This document shows positions 36,264-45,514 of a DNA stretch of 64,000 nt, piece by piece. Origin of the DNA: Thermotoga sp. KOL6. GTDB lineage: Bacteria; Thermotogota; Thermotogae; Thermotogales; Thermotogaceae. A program made the position numbers and the translations under genes. The number at the start of each line of letters is the position of its first letter. Positions within the stretch are counted from its first letter, which is position 1. The notes under the pieces were generated by a model. It did not search any database. It worked only from the letters and a program-made list of their open reading frames with translations, and was not told the DNA's origin. The DNA is taken from assembly GCF_002866025.1 (NCBI RefSeq), contig NZ_LNDE01000001.1, positions 62,001 to 126,000 of the forward strand, written 5' to 3'.

Positions 36264-37693
36264 AGGCTCTCGCCGTGGACATCGGTGCCACGAACGGTAA
36301 GATTTATGAGGTGGAGTTAAGAGACGAATTAACCGTTAAAGAACTCAGAAGATTTCGAACGGGAGGAACATTATTGCCTGGGAAAGACAGAGAACATTTT
36401 TTTTGGGATCTTCCCAGATTTTATGAAGAAATAAAGAATGTCTTAGAATTCTCTAGAGTCCAGTCTATTGGGGTAGATACATGGGGAGTTGATTTTGGAC
36501 TTCTCGATGAAAGAGGAAGACTCGTTTCACTTCCTTACCACTACAGAGATATTAGAACAAAAGGAATCATGAACAAGGTTTTCGAAGTTGTCTCGAAAGA
36601 AGAAATTTATAGAGAAACGGGGATACAGTTCATGGAAATAAACACGCTTTACCAGCTCTACTCGATGATACTTTCCAAAGATCCTCAACTGGAAGTAGCA
36701 AGACACTTTCTAATGATACCCGACATCCTCAATTTTTGGCTTTCCGGTGAGATAGTGAGTGAATACACTATTGCAACTACCTCTCAGTGTTACAGCGTTC
36801 CAAAGAAAAAGTGGGCGTTTAATCTCTTAGGTAAACTTTCTATTCCTTTAGAAATCTTTCCACACGTTGTTTCACCTGGAACCGTTCTTGGAAAGTGTAG
36901 GATGAAAAAGGGTGTAAATGTGGTTGCTACTACCTGCCATGACACCGCCTCAGCTGTTGTCGCTGTTCCTTTTGAAAAAGAGGGTATATACATCAGTTCT
37001 GGAACGTGGTTTGTTATAGGAACTGAGTTGGAAGATCCCCTTCTCACAGAAAACGTTATGAAGAACAATTTTACGAACGAGGGAGGGTATAAAAAAATAA
37101 GATTCCTCAAAAATACAACAGGCTTGTGGCTTTTAGAGGAGTGTAACAAACTGTGGAAAAAAGATTACGAAACAATCATAAGGGCAGCAGAAAATGCACC
37201 GAAATTTCAGGCATTCTTAGATCCAGATAGTCAGATGTTTTTGTATCCAGGGAATATGCTTAGAAAGATGGAAACTTATCTTAGAAAGACTGATCAAAGG
37301 ATAATCGAAGGAATCGGAGAAATCTCTCGGCTCATTTTCGAGTCATTGGCGTTCAATTGCAGATGGATTGTCGAACAAGTGGAAGAGCTAGTTGGGAAAG
37401 AATACGACAGAATCCACGTGGTAGGAGGTGCTGTGAGAAACGAGCTTTTGATGAGTTTTATAGCAAGTGCAACCGGAAAGATTGTAATTGCTGGACCTAT
37501 TGATGCTACTCCTATTGGAAACGCTCTCGTCCAATTCATCGCTACGGGTAAAATAGAAGATCTCGACGAAGCAAGAGAAATTGTAAGGAGGTCGTTCAAA
37601 CTGAAAACGTTTGAACCGAGAGACACGGAGGAATGGGACGAAAAATACGAAAAGTGGCGAAAGTACAAGTCGAACCCTGAAGAAGTTCTATAA
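36260..37693 (+). CDS. rhaB: Rhamnulokinase
   Basis: About 477 residues, an FGGY-family kinase. Visible are the N-terminal phosphate loop (AVDIGATNGKIYEVEL), GVDTWGVDFGLLDERG, the ADP-site SSGTWFVIG and the C-terminal HVVGGAVRNELL. It phosphorylates rhamnulose. ATG 36260 lies after GGGGGG; ATG 36254 is too close. No rhamnose isomerase gene is present in the window. Confidence 0.95.
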   Translation: MKALAVDIGATNGKIYEVELRDELTVKELRRFRTGGTLLPGKDREHFFWDLPRFYEEIKNVLEFSRVQSIGVDTWGVDFGLLDERGRLVSLPYHYRDIRTKGIMNKVFEVVSKEEIYRETGIQFMEINTLYQLYSMILSKDPQLEVARHFLMIPDILNFWLSGEIVSEYTIATTSQCYSVPKKKWAFNLLGKLSIPLEIFPHVVSPGTVLGKCRMKKGVNVVATTCHDTASAVVAVPFEKEGIYISSGTWFVIGTELEDPLLTENVMKNNFTNEGGYKKIRFLKNTTGLWLLEECNKLWKKDYETIIRAAENAPKFQAFLDPDSQMFLYPGNMLRKMETYLRKTDQRIIEGIGEISRLIFESLAFNCRWIVEQVEELVGKEYDRIHVVGGAVRNELLMSFIASATGKIVIAGPIDATPIGNALVQFIATGKIEDLDEAREIVRRSFKLKTFEPRDTEEWDEKYEKWRKYKSNPEEVL

Positions 37694-37720
37694 CTTTTTG
37701 AAAACATCTTGCTTTTCTCT

Positions 37721-37807
37721 TCAACGTTTTTTCACGATGAACTTTGGTTTCCTTCCAAATCTAAAGATCTTTCTCAAGAGGAACAAAATCGGACATTTAA
37801 AAGCCAT
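37721..37807 (-). CDS. Small basic 28-residue protein after the PP-loop gene
   Basis: ATG 37807 is 4 nt past the PP-loop TGA and 7 nt after AAAGGAG, an excellent ribosome site. The product begins MAFKCPILFLLRKIF and ends KPKFIVKKR: one short hydrophobic patch with a strongly basic tail. I recognise no family. The rest of the 118-nt convergent gap (37694-37811) has no clear terminator. Confidence 0.5.
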   Translation of the reverse strand: MAFKCPILFLLRKIFRFGRKPKFIVKKR

Positions 37808-37811
37808 TCTA

Positions 37812-38747
37812 TCACTCCTTTGAATAATCGATCACCTGGAAGGTTCTCAACTTGTTATTTCTTGATTCTCTCCATTCTATTTCTACTATAGGAAAAGCGA
37901 ATTCCGGCTGAAGCCTTCCTTCTTTAATCCATTTCCTTGCTTCTTCGTTCCGATAAATGGAAGGATTTGCGAGAACGACTAGTTTCAAGGGCCTATCCAC
38001 GATATCCACTTTGTCTACCACTTTTTCTTTTGAAAGCTTTTCAATTATCTCATCCATGATCCTTTTTGGAGGTGACGGTTTTACGTTCACTAAAGCGATA
38101 TTTTTGGAGAGAGGACCTACGATTTTCACGTTTGCGAGCTTTGGTTTTATACCGTGCTTTTCCAGTATATCTAAAAGGATCTCGTTCGTACTCGAAACGG
38201 CTTTACCGTGGTAATTTGGATTTATGAGCATCTTCAGAAGATGCTTTAGTTTGCAACCTTCTCTCCCAGCTGATTCTCCTATTTTTTTCACGTTTATACC
38301 AAGGTGTCCTATCATTGCGTTTATTTCAGGCTTTCCAATTCTATAAAGAGGGGAATACACCCCATCGAAAATTTTCAACCCTGTTTTTCCCCAACTGTCA
38401 GATGCGTTTGCACCGCTTGCGACAAGGTGGTTACCTGCGTATGTTTTTACAAGCCGTGTCTTTACATCTCTAGTACAGGCATTACAGGAAGGCCCGAACC
38501 TCCAAACCTTTTCTTGAAGGCCATTAGAGGGAATAAAGGTATGTTTCAATCCGTTTTCCTGTGCAAACTTTCTAACAATCTCACGAGATTTTTCGTAAGT
38601 GTAAGGTCCCCAATCGACAGTGACAAGTTCAACTCTTTCAGGACCAAGGGCCATTTTCGCTAAGACTGCAACTAACGAACTGTCCTTACCTCCTGAAAAA
38701 GCTACATAAAGCTTCCCCTCTTTCACGGTGTTTTTTATGTCTTCCAA
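37812..38747 (-). CDS. PP-loop ATPase (ExsB/TtcA-like), function unassigned
   Basis: 311 residues. The ATP-pyrophosphatase loop FSGGKDSS is at residues 17-24. A CxxC-type cluster (SCNACTRDVKTR) and a later cysteine (REGCKLK) resemble sulfur-transfer or Fe-S PP-loop enzymes such as TtcA. The C-terminal 100 residues are not familiar. It may modify tRNA or assemble a cofactor. TTG 38747 follows GAGG. Confidence 0.75.
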   Translation of the reverse strand: MEDIKNTVKEGKLYVAFSGGKDSSLVAVLAKMALGPERVELVTVDWGPYTYEKSREIVRKFAQENGLKHTFIPSNGLQEKVWRFGPSCNACTRDVKTRLVKTYAGNHLVASGANASDSWGKTGLKIFDGVYSPLYRIGKPEINAMIGHLGINVKKIGESAGREGCKLKHLLKMLINPNYHGKAVSSTNEILLDILEKHGIKPKLANVKIVGPLSKNIALVNVKPSPPKRIMDEIIEKLSKEKVVDKVDIVDRPLKLVVLANPSIYRNEEARKWIKEGRLQPEFAFPIVEIEWRESRNNKLRTFQVIDYSKE

Positions 38748-38755
38748 GATTTCCT

Positions 38756-39229
38756 CTACAATTTCTTCAGTTCGAATTTCACCTCACCTCCGTCTATTAT
38801 GAGAACACCGTAAGAACCTTCAGCCAAACTTCCAGGATTCAAAAATCTGACACCCGCCTTCATTGTGTCCTCTGGTTCGTGAGTATGTCCGAAAAGAATT
38901 ACTTTGGGCTTTTCTTTGAACAATTTAAGAAGACGTTCCTTCAAATCCCAAGGCGCGCCCCAGCCATGGCACATACCTATAGTTACTCCTTCGATCAACA
39001 ACATCTTGGAAAATGGTAAATGTTCTTTAACATCTGGGTAATCCATGTTCCCGTGAACACCATAGAATTCTTTAGAGAGTTTTTCCAGAAGAATCACTGT
39101 ATCAAGATCCACGTAGTCCCCAAGGCCTATTACACCGTCGTAATCTTTCAAATAATCCAGGACTTCATCGGGAAGATTCGCCATTCTTACAGGAATGTGC
39201 ATGTCAGAGATCACCAAAAATTTCTTCAT
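38756..39229 (-). CDS. YfcE/MJ0936-like metallophosphoesterase
   Basis: 157 residues, a compact calcineurin-fold phosphodiesterase. Metal ligands: SDMHIP, GLGDYVD, GNMD, CHGWG and GHTHEP. The substrate is unknown; family members cut phosphodiesters in vitro. It lies between panC (4-nt gap) and the PP-loop gene (8-nt gap) in the twelve-gene operon. Confidence 0.9.
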   Translation of the reverse strand: MKKFLVISDMHIPVRMANLPDEVLDYLKDYDGVIGLGDYVDLDTVILLEKLSKEFYGVHGNMDYPDVKEHLPFSKMLLIEGVTIGMCHGWGAPWDLKERLLKLFKEKPKVILFGHTHEPEDTMKAGVRFLNPGSLAEGSYGVLIIDGGEVKFELKKL

Positions 39230-39233
39230 ACAA

Positions 39234-40076
39234 TCACCCCAGGATCGTGTTGTCTATCAATCGAGCCTTCCCAACCCATGCGGCAATCGCAACTATCACT
39301 CTACGGTCAATTTGCTCGACCGGCTCCAAAGTTTCTTCATCGGCAATCTCCACATAATCTATCTTTACCTTATCAAACTTGGAAAGATGCTTGATCATTT
39401 CCTCTTTTATACGATTTGCATTTTTCTCGCCGTTCATGAAGAGATTCTCCGCAATTTTCAAAGATTGGTAAAGTGCTAGTGCTTGCGTTCTTTCGTCGGG
39501 GGACAAATACACGTTTCTCGAGCTCATAGCCAGTCCGTCCGGTTCTCTCACTATTGGACACTCGATCATTTCAACATCCATGTTCAAATCTCTCACCATT
39601 CTTCTCAACACTCTGAACTGTTGTGCATCTTTTTGACCGAAATATGCTCTGTGAGGTTTTACGATGTTGAAAAGCTTTGCAACCACAGTGCACACTCCTC
39701 GGAAATGTCCAGGTCTAGATTTGCCGCAAAGGTGTCTTGAAAGCATTGTTTCTTCTACATAGGTCGAAAAATCTGAAGGATACATTTCTTCAACAGAGGG
39801 GTGAAAAACACAATCCACTTTCTCTTCCTTGAGAAGTTTCTTGTCTCTCTCAAAATCTCTTGGATATCTTTCGTAATCTTCGTTGGGACCGAATTGGGTA
39901 GGATTCACAAAGATACTCACTACAACCACATCGTTCTCCTCGCGCGCTCTTCTAACAAGGGAAAGATGCCCTTCGTGAAGATAACCCATGGTGGGAACGA
40001 AACCAATTGTCTTTTTTCTTTCTCTCATTTCTTCTGAAAAGCGCTTCATCTCCTCTATAGTTTCTATTACCCTCAT
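39234..40076 (-). CDS. panC: Pantothenate synthetase
   Basis: 280 residues, the same as the T. maritima protein. HIGH-like motif [32 protein letters not shown] and KDAQQFRVL are diagnostic. It condenses pantoate and beta-alanine with ATP. ATG 40076 follows GGGGAGG by about 7 nt; the frame is open upstream to 40100. It overlaps DUF501 by 4 nt. Confidence 0.97.
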   Translation of the reverse strand: MRVIETIEEMKRFSEEMRERKKTIGFVPTMGYLHEGHLSLVRRAREENDVVVVSIFVNPTQFGPNEDYERYPRDFERDKKLLKEEKVDCVFHPSVEEMYPSDFSTYVEETMLSRHLCGKSRPGHFRGVCTVVAKLFNIVKPHRAYFGQKDAQQFRVLRRMVRDLNMDVEMIECPIVREPDGLAMSSRNVYLSPDERTQALALYQSLKIAENLFMNGEKNANRIKEEMIKHLSKFDKVKIDYVEIADEETLEPVEQIDRRVIVAIAAWVGKARLIDNTILG

Positions 40077-40585
40077 TTTTCCGCCTCCCCAGTTTTGCAA
40101 ATACCGTTTTCACAGAACTTGTTTTCGATGAGATCCCAAATCATCTTTCCTACAGGATTCTCCACACCAGCCAAATAATCCGCAAGATGAAGATGTAAGC
40201 ATTTCAATTTCGAAAAATCTTTGATACCCCCTGTTCCTACCCTTTTCAAGACTTCTCTAAAGGGATGTCCAATCGGTAGTAGTTTTTCTCTCCTTTTTAT
40301 AATCTCAATATGTGCTCTTTTCATTTTTTCATAAAAATTTCGATCCCTCGAAATTCGTTCTTCGATCTTTCTTATGAATCCTTCACTTTCTATTCTGGAA
40401 ACTTCCTTTCTCAAATGAGGGCAGGTGAGCCAGTACAAGGTAGGGAAAGGCTTTCCGTCTTTTATTGGAAAGCTCTCTACAACAACAGGATATCCGAAAG
40501 GACAGCGAAATACCACTTCTTTCATGTTCGTGATAGATCTCCCGAGTTGCCATTCTACAATCTTTTCATCACGAGAGTGACCCAT
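40073..40585 (-). CDS. DUF501-family protein
   Basis: About 170 residues from ATG 40585; ATG 40618 is an alternative, and neither has a strong ribosome site. The conserved features are [24 protein letters not shown] and [11 protein letters not shown], with several Cys/His that might bind metal. In other bacteria DUF501 often lies near enolase or ppx genes; here it sits between prmA and panC. Function unknown. Confidence 0.8.
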   Translation of the reverse strand: MGHSRDEKIVEWQLGRSITNMKEVVFRCPFGYPVVVESFPIKDGKPFPTLYWLTCPHLRKEVSRIESEGFIRKIEERISRDRNFYEKMKRAHIEIIKRREKLLPIGHPFREVLKRVGTGGIKDFSKLKCLHLHLADYLAGVENPVGKMIWDLIENKFCENGICKTGEAEK

Positions 40586-41355
40586 TCTCTCTCTTGCTTC
40601 CTTTCCACCGTGTTCCATCCTTCTTTGTATGCCTTTTCTTTGATCATGTATTCCTTTCTTTCTACAACTCCTGAAAGAATAAGAACAGAATTCTCATGGG
40701 TGACCCTGTTCACTTCTGTAAGCAGTTTCAAAAGAACTTCTGCAAGTATGTTTGAAACCACAATGTCGTAAACACCATCAACCTTGGAGAGGAGATCAGA
40801 ATTTTTCACTATCACGTCTACATCGTTCTTTTCTACGTTTTCTTTAGCAACTTCAACTGCTTGATCGTCTACATCAACCGCTATCACCAAGGATGCTCCA
40901 AGTTTTTTTGCTATGATGGCGAGAATACCTGTACCAGTACCAACATCGAGAACTTTGTCGTTTTCCTTGAGATACTTTTTCAAAAAGTACGCACTCATTC
41001 GAGTGGTTGGATGAAGACCCGTGCCAAAGGCAAGACCTGGTGAGAGTTTTATCACTATTTTCCCATATTCGTACTCTTTTAGCTTCTCTGTAGGATCTAT
41101 GATGATCCCCTCAGTTATTTCAAAAGGTTCCAATTCGACAGTCCAATCGCCCGGTGAAGTGATTCTTTCTTCTAAAGTGTCTAGATTTTTCAAAAAATCA
41201 GGAAGAGTCTCTCCTTCTCGGAGATACACCTTGAGAAACTTGTTACCTTTTTCGTCCTCTTCTATAGCAAAATTGAAAAATTCTTCTCTATAAAATGTAT
41301 CGACAAGCTTTTCTTCATCTTCCTTCAGAGAGAAGATGATTTCCTTAAACTTCAT
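40555..41355 (-). CDS. prmA: Ribosomal protein L11 methyltransferase
   Basis: About 266 residues. SAM motif [31 protein letters not shown] and VSNILAEVL (NPPY-like) mark PrmA. It trimethylates L11. The start MKFKEII matches the T. maritima protein from memory; the in-frame ATG 41391 would add 12 residues. Both ends overlap neighbours (11 and 31 nt). Confidence 0.93.
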   Translation of the reverse strand: MKFKEIIFSLKEDEEKLVDTFYREEFFNFAIEEDEKGNKFLKVYLREGETLPDFLKNLDTLEERITSPGDWTVELEPFEITEGIIIDPTEKLKEYEYGKIVIKLSPGLAFGTGLHPTTRMSAYFLKKYLKENDKVLDVGTGTGILAIIAKKLGASLVIAVDVDDQAVEVAKENVEKNDVDVIVKNSDLLSKVDGVYDIVVSNILAEVLLKLLTEVNRVTHENSVLILSGVVERKEYMIKEKAYKEGWNTVERKQEREWVTLVMKRL

Positions 41356-41776
41356 CGATCTTTTTGATTCTCCTTTCGTGTCTTCCTCCATCGAAAGAAG
41401 TCGAAAGGAAAGTATCGACTATCCAGAAGGCGAGTTCTGCTCCTATAAGTCTTCCAGGGAGAACAAGGATATTGGCGTTGTTATGAGATCTTGCAAATCT
41501 TGCCATGTCAGGAAAAAGGCAGAGTGCTGCCCGTATGCCTTTATATCTGTTCGCAGCTATGGACATACCGAGACCAGTTCCACAAAGAAGGATTCCATAA
41601 TCTACTTCGTTGGATAGAACTGATTGTACGACCTTTTTTGCGTAATCTGGATAATCCACCGATTCTTCGGTGTACGTACCATGATCCAATACATCGATCC
41701 CTTTGTTCAACAAGTAATTCTTTACCTTCTCTTTGAGCTCGAAGGCTGCATGATCTGAAGCTATAGCGATTTTCAA
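41345..41776 (-). CDS. rpiB: Ribose-5-phosphate isomerase B
   Basis: 143 residues. [24 protein letters not shown] and [12 protein letters not shown] identify RpiB; the catalytic Cys is in LLCGTG. It interconverts ribose-5-P and ribulose-5-P in the pentose phosphate pathway. It overlaps the STAS gene by 4 nt. Confidence 0.97.
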   Translation of the reverse strand: MKIAIASDHAAFELKEKVKNYLLNKGIDVLDHGTYTEESVDYPDYAKKVVQSVLSNEVDYGILLCGTGLGMSIAANRYKGIRAALCLFPDMARFARSHNNANILVLPGRLIGAELAFWIVDTFLSTSFDGGRHERRIKKIDEV

Positions 41777-42114
41777 CTTTTTCGCACCTCCTCCAAGGCT
41801 TCTGATATAGTGTCGTATATTTTCACGATCCGATTAAGACCGGTGATTTCAAGGATCCTTTCCACTTTCTCACTCGGTGATACCACGGCAAAGAATCCCC
41901 CCGTACTGTTTATACTCTTTAGAATGTTCACGATAACTCCAAGACTGAAACTGTCCATACTTTCTACATCGGACAACACGAGCAATATTTTGTTGTAACC
42001 CTTATTCAAAAACTCGTCGAGCACCCACTTTTTGAACAAATGAGCATTTTCTATGCTGAGTTCTCCTTTCGGAATGAGTATTACAACGTCGTTCTCAATT
42101 CTGTAAGGAAACAT
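41773..42114 (-). CDS. STAS-domain anti-anti-sigma-factor-like protein
   Basis: 113 residues, one STAS domain. The phosphorylatable serine site reads SDVESMDSFSLGVIVNILK, as in SpoIIAA/RsbV-type antagonists. Its kinase partner (SpoIIAB/RsbW type) is not in the window. In T. maritima such proteins pair with remote switch kinases. It lies 11 nt after lexA. Confidence 0.9.
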   Translation of the reverse strand: MFPYRIENDVVILIPKGELSIENAHLFKKWVLDEFLNKGYNKILLVLSDVESMDSFSLGVIVNILKSINSTGGFFAVVSPSEKVERILEITGLNRIVKIYDTISEALEEVRKS

Positions 42115-42125
42115 GTTCTCCCCCC

Positions 42126-42719
42126 TCAGAGTTTTCGGAATACACCGACAACTTTTCCAAGTATTTTAACACTCTCTGCTTTAAAATACATGGAACTCAT
42201 TTCGCGGTTCGCAGGTCTTAATTCAACAGTATTTCCCCTTTGAAAAAACTTTTTCAAGGTAACCTCTCCATCTACCATTGCCACCACAATATCACCATTC
42301 TGCGCCCATTCCTGTCTTCTCACCAAAACTAAGTCACCCTCACAGATATGTTCTTCTATCATACTGTCTCCCTTCACCCTCAAGAGAAAATGGTCGTATC
42401 CGTTCGAAAGAAAACTCTTGGGAACCTCCATGAAATCTTCGAGATACTCAACTGCTTCCCTTTTCTCACCAGCTCTGATTTCGCCGATCAACGGCACTTT
42501 ATTTCTGATGCTCCTTGTGATCTTCAAAGCTCTAGGTCTTCCATTCTTTCTTTCTATGTATCCTTTCTTCTCCAGTGCGATCAAATGAAGAAGGGCACCA
42601 CGCGGTGTAATTCTAAAACGTCGAGCTATTTCCCGCACTGAAGGGGGGAAGCCGTTCTTCTCTATGAATTCCTCTATAAAAAGCAATACGTTTTTTTGAC
42701 GCTGAGTGAGTTCTTTCAA
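42126..42719 (-). CDS. lexA: LexA repressor
   Basis: 197 residues. An N-terminal winged helix (QKNVLLFIEEFIEKNGFPPSVREIA) is followed by the S24 autoprotease: cleavage site Ala-Gly in EIRAGEK, Ser in GDSMIEEHI and Lys in EVTLKKFF. It should repress SOS genes until RecA-stimulated self-cleavage. It overlaps archease by 4 nt, so its operon also carries gyrA and metG. Confidence 0.96.
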   Translation of the reverse strand: MKELTQRQKNVLLFIEEFIEKNGFPPSVREIARRFRITPRGALLHLIALEKKGYIERKNGRPRALKITRSIRNKVPLIGEIRAGEKREAVEYLEDFMEVPKSFLSNGYDHFLLRVKGDSMIEEHICEGDLVLVRRQEWAQNGDIVVAMVDGEVTLKKFFQRGNTVELRPANREMSSMYFKAESVKILGKVVGVFRKL

Positions 42720-43090
42720 ATGTCGAACACCACCTTTGTCTTCAAGGTTCCATTGCCTCTCTCGAACTTCAACAAGTGGTATGTCAAAGCTTTTATCTCC
42801 GTTCCCTCTCTACGCTTGATTTTTCTGAACACTACTTTTATTCTGTTCCCATTAATCTCTAGTCTCCATGGAGCCCAGTTTTTAGATATTTCCGCTATCC
42901 AATCGTTCACTATGTCGAAAAAGTTATCCTCTGTTTCTTCGAAAATATAAAACTTCTCTTTTTTTTCTTCGTTCACCTCGATTCCTTCTACTTCTAAGAG
43001 GATATTTCTTACCTCTTGTAACAAATCCAAAAAAGATTCTCCGGAGATTTCATAAGCGATGTCGGCAGTGTGTTCGAGCGGTCTTCTCAC
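42716..43090 (-). CDS. Archease
   Basis: 124 residues. HTADIAYEI at the N-terminus, DIVNDWIAEI and IKALTYHLL are archease signatures; T. maritima TM1083 is the structural example I remember. Archease activates the RNA ligase RtcB, which is not in this window. GTG 43090 overlaps the gyrA TAG by one base. Confidence 0.93.
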   Translation of the reverse strand: MRRPLEHTADIAYEISGESFLDLLQEVRNILLEVEGIEVNEEKKEKFYIFEETEDNFFDIVNDWIAEISKNWAPWRLEINGNRIKVVFRKIKRREGTEIKALTYHLLKFERGNGTLKTKVVFDI

Positions 43091-45501
43091 TACTTCACCA
43101 CCGCCACTTTAGAAATAGAATCATCACCGAGCTCTATAAGTTTTACTCCTTTGGTTATTCTGCCGATGATACCTATGTCCGAAACGGGAATCCTTATCAT
43201 CATACCGTTTTTGGTGACTACTACTATCTCTTCGTCCCCCCTTACGTATCTCACTGCTACAACGTATCCTGTTTTCTTCACATCCGAGATGTTCCTAAGG
43301 CCGGTTCCTCCTCTTTTCTGTATCCTGTAAAGCTCGACTGGAGTGCGTTTTCCAAAACCTTTTTCTGTCACTGTGAGGATTTCACCTTCGTTTTCAGAAG
43401 GAACCACATCCATGCTCACAACCTCATCATCCGGTTGAAGTTTTATGGCTTGAACACCCGCGGCGTTTCTTCCCATTCTCCTAACATCGCTCACGGGGAA
43501 CCTGATCACCATTCCCAACTTCGTTGCCACCACGAGGCTTCCCCTTTCTGAGTCTATAACTCTAGCACTTATAATTTCGTCGCCAGCTTCTATTCGAATG
43601 GCTCTAACACCTCGGTTGCTAGTGGCGTTTTCGAACTCTTCCAAAGCGGTTCTCTTGATTTTTCCATGTTTTGTGACGATCACAAGATCCTTTCCTTTCC
43701 CGTTCAAAGGCGCAAGAGCTACAACCTTTTCTGTTTCTTCAAGATTCAAGAAGGCAGAGATATGTCTCCCCCTAGTATTTCGCCCTGTGGTTTCTATTTG
43801 GTAATTTTTGAGGACATAAGCCTTTCCCAAATTCGTTATGAAGAGAGTGGAAGAAATATTCTTCGTGACCACAACGAATTCTACCTCGTCGTCTTCGGAT
43901 AGTTTTGAAACAGTGATACCTTTTCCGCCACGTCTTTGAGATCTGTAGCTGCTAAGGGGGGTGCTTTTCAAGTATCCTTTGTGGCTCAAAGTGATCACAA
44001 TATCTTCTTCCGCAATGAGTTCTTCCATATCGTATCTGAGTTCTTCGTCTGTGATTTTGGTCCTTCTTGGGTCACCGTAACGTTCCTTAAGATATTTGAA
44101 TTCCTTTTTCATTATTTCCTTGACTTTTACGTCTTTTTCAAGAATTTCTTTCACCTCAGATATCTTTTTCACTAGTTCGGAGTATTCATCTTGAAGTTTT
44201 TCTATCTCGAGTGAAGTAAGTCTCGAGAGCCTCATATCAAGAATAGCTTTCGCCTGAGCCTCTGTTATTTCGAAGGTCTCCATCAGTGCTCTTCTAGCGG
44301 TTTCCACATCTTTGCTACTCCTGACTATGTCCACCACCACACCAATGGCTCTCGCTGCTTTCAACAATCCTTCCACAACGTGGGCTCGTTTGGAGTACTG
44401 TTCATATTCGTATTCGGCTCTCCTTCTTATGACTTCGAAACGATGCTCCAGAAAAGCTTCTAGTAATCCTTTCAGATTCATCAGCCTAGGTCTCTTGTTT
44501 TTGTCTATAACCAACATCTGCACGTTGAAATAGTCTTGAAGAGAGGTTTTTTTGTAGAGGTTATTTATCACCACTTCTTCGTTGGCATCTTTCGGAATTT
44601 CTATAACCACTCTCATTCCACGCTTATCTGATTCATCTCTGATATTTCTCACAGGAAGCGAATCGTCATTTCTCACTATTTTCGCAATCTGTTCGATGAG
44701 ACCTGCTTTACTCACTCCATAGGGGATTTCGGTGATAACGATCTTCTTTACCTTTTTTCCTTCCTCAACATGAACTTTCCCTCTGACAACTATCCGTCCT
44801 CTTCCCTCTTCGTAAACACTTCGTAGTTCAGAACCGTTCACAACAATCGCACCCGTTGGGAAATCTGGTCCTTTTATGAATTGCATTAGTTCTTCAACGG
44901 TTGCTTCAGGATGATCTATCAAATAAATCAACGCGTCAACGGTTTCAGACAGATTGTGAGGAGGTATGTTGGTGGCCATTCCAACAGCGATCCCTGAAGC
45001 TCCGTTTATTATCAAATTTGGCACCTTAGAAGGGAGAACCTCAGGTTCTTTCAAAGTTCCATCGAAATTGTCTATCATGTTCACTACGTTCTTCTCTATG
45101 TCTTCGAGCATTTCTTCTGCGAGTTTGGTGAGTCTTGCTTCCGTGTATCTCATGGCAGCGGGAGGATCTCTGTCTATGGAGCCAAAATTTCCTTGCCCTT
45201 CTATGAGGGGATATCTCATCGTGAAAGACTGTGCCATTCTCACGAGCGCGTCGTAGACAGGAGCATCCCCATGGGGATGGTATTTACCCATAACTTCTCC
45301 AACGATTCTTGCACTCTTCTTCGTTGGAGAGTTATGGGTAAGACCGAGTTCATACATTCCATACAAGATACGCCTCTGAACAGGTTTGAGCCCATCTCTC
45401 ACATCTGGAATGGCCCTTCCTACAATAACACTCATCGAGTAGAGGAGATAAGACTCGACAAGCTCATCCTCTATAGGTTTGTCTATCAGAAACTCCGGCA
45501 T
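43090..45501 (-). CDS. gyrA: DNA gyrase subunit A
   Basis: 803 residues. The breakage-reunion domain has the active-site Tyr in [10 protein letters not shown], and the C-terminal domain has six repeated blades ending with a GyrA-box region ([10 protein letters not shown]). With GyrB, encoded elsewhere, it introduces negative supercoils. GGAGGGA lies 7 nt before the ATG. It is 13 nt after metG. Confidence 0.98.
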   Translation of the reverse strand: MPEFLIDKPIEDELVESYLLYSMSVIVGRAIPDVRDGLKPVQRRILYGMYELGLTHNSPTKKSARIVGEVMGKYHPHGDAPVYDALVRMAQSFTMRYPLIEGQGNFGSIDRDPPAAMRYTEARLTKLAEEMLEDIEKNVVNMIDNFDGTLKEPEVLPSKVPNLIINGASGIAVGMATNIPPHNLSETVDALIYLIDHPEATVEELMQFIKGPDFPTGAIVVNGSELRSVYEEGRGRIVVRGKVHVEEGKKVKKIVITEIPYGVSKAGLIEQIAKIVRNDDSLPVRNIRDESDKRGMRVVIEIPKDANEEVVINNLYKKTSLQDYFNVQMLVIDKNKRPRLMNLKGLLEAFLEHRFEVIRRRAEYEYEQYSKRAHVVEGLLKAARAIGVVVDIVRSSKDVETARRALMETFEITEAQAKAILDMRLSRLTSLEIEKLQDEYSELVKKISEVKEILEKDVKVKEIMKKEFKYLKERYGDPRRTKITDEELRYDMEELIAEEDIVITLSHKGYLKSTPLSSYRSQRRGGKGITVSKLSEDDEVEFVVVTKNISSTLFITNLGKAYVLKNYQIETTGRNTRGRHISAFLNLEETEKVVALAPLNGKGKDLVIVTKHGKIKRTALEEFENATSNRGVRAIRIEAGDEIISARVIDSERGSLVVATKLGMVIRFPVSDVRRMGRNAAGVQAIKLQPDDEVVSMDVVPSENEGEILTVTEKGFGKRTPVELYRIQKRGGTGLRNISDVKKTGYVVAVRYVRGDEEIVVVTKNGMMIRIPVSDIGIIGRITKGVKLIELGDDSISKVAVVK

Positions 45502-45514
45502 TCACATCCCTCCA

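Noticed and set aside
40310-40771. Plus-strand ORFs across prmA/DUF501
   Set aside because: Both opposite-strand genes have recognisable family motifs.
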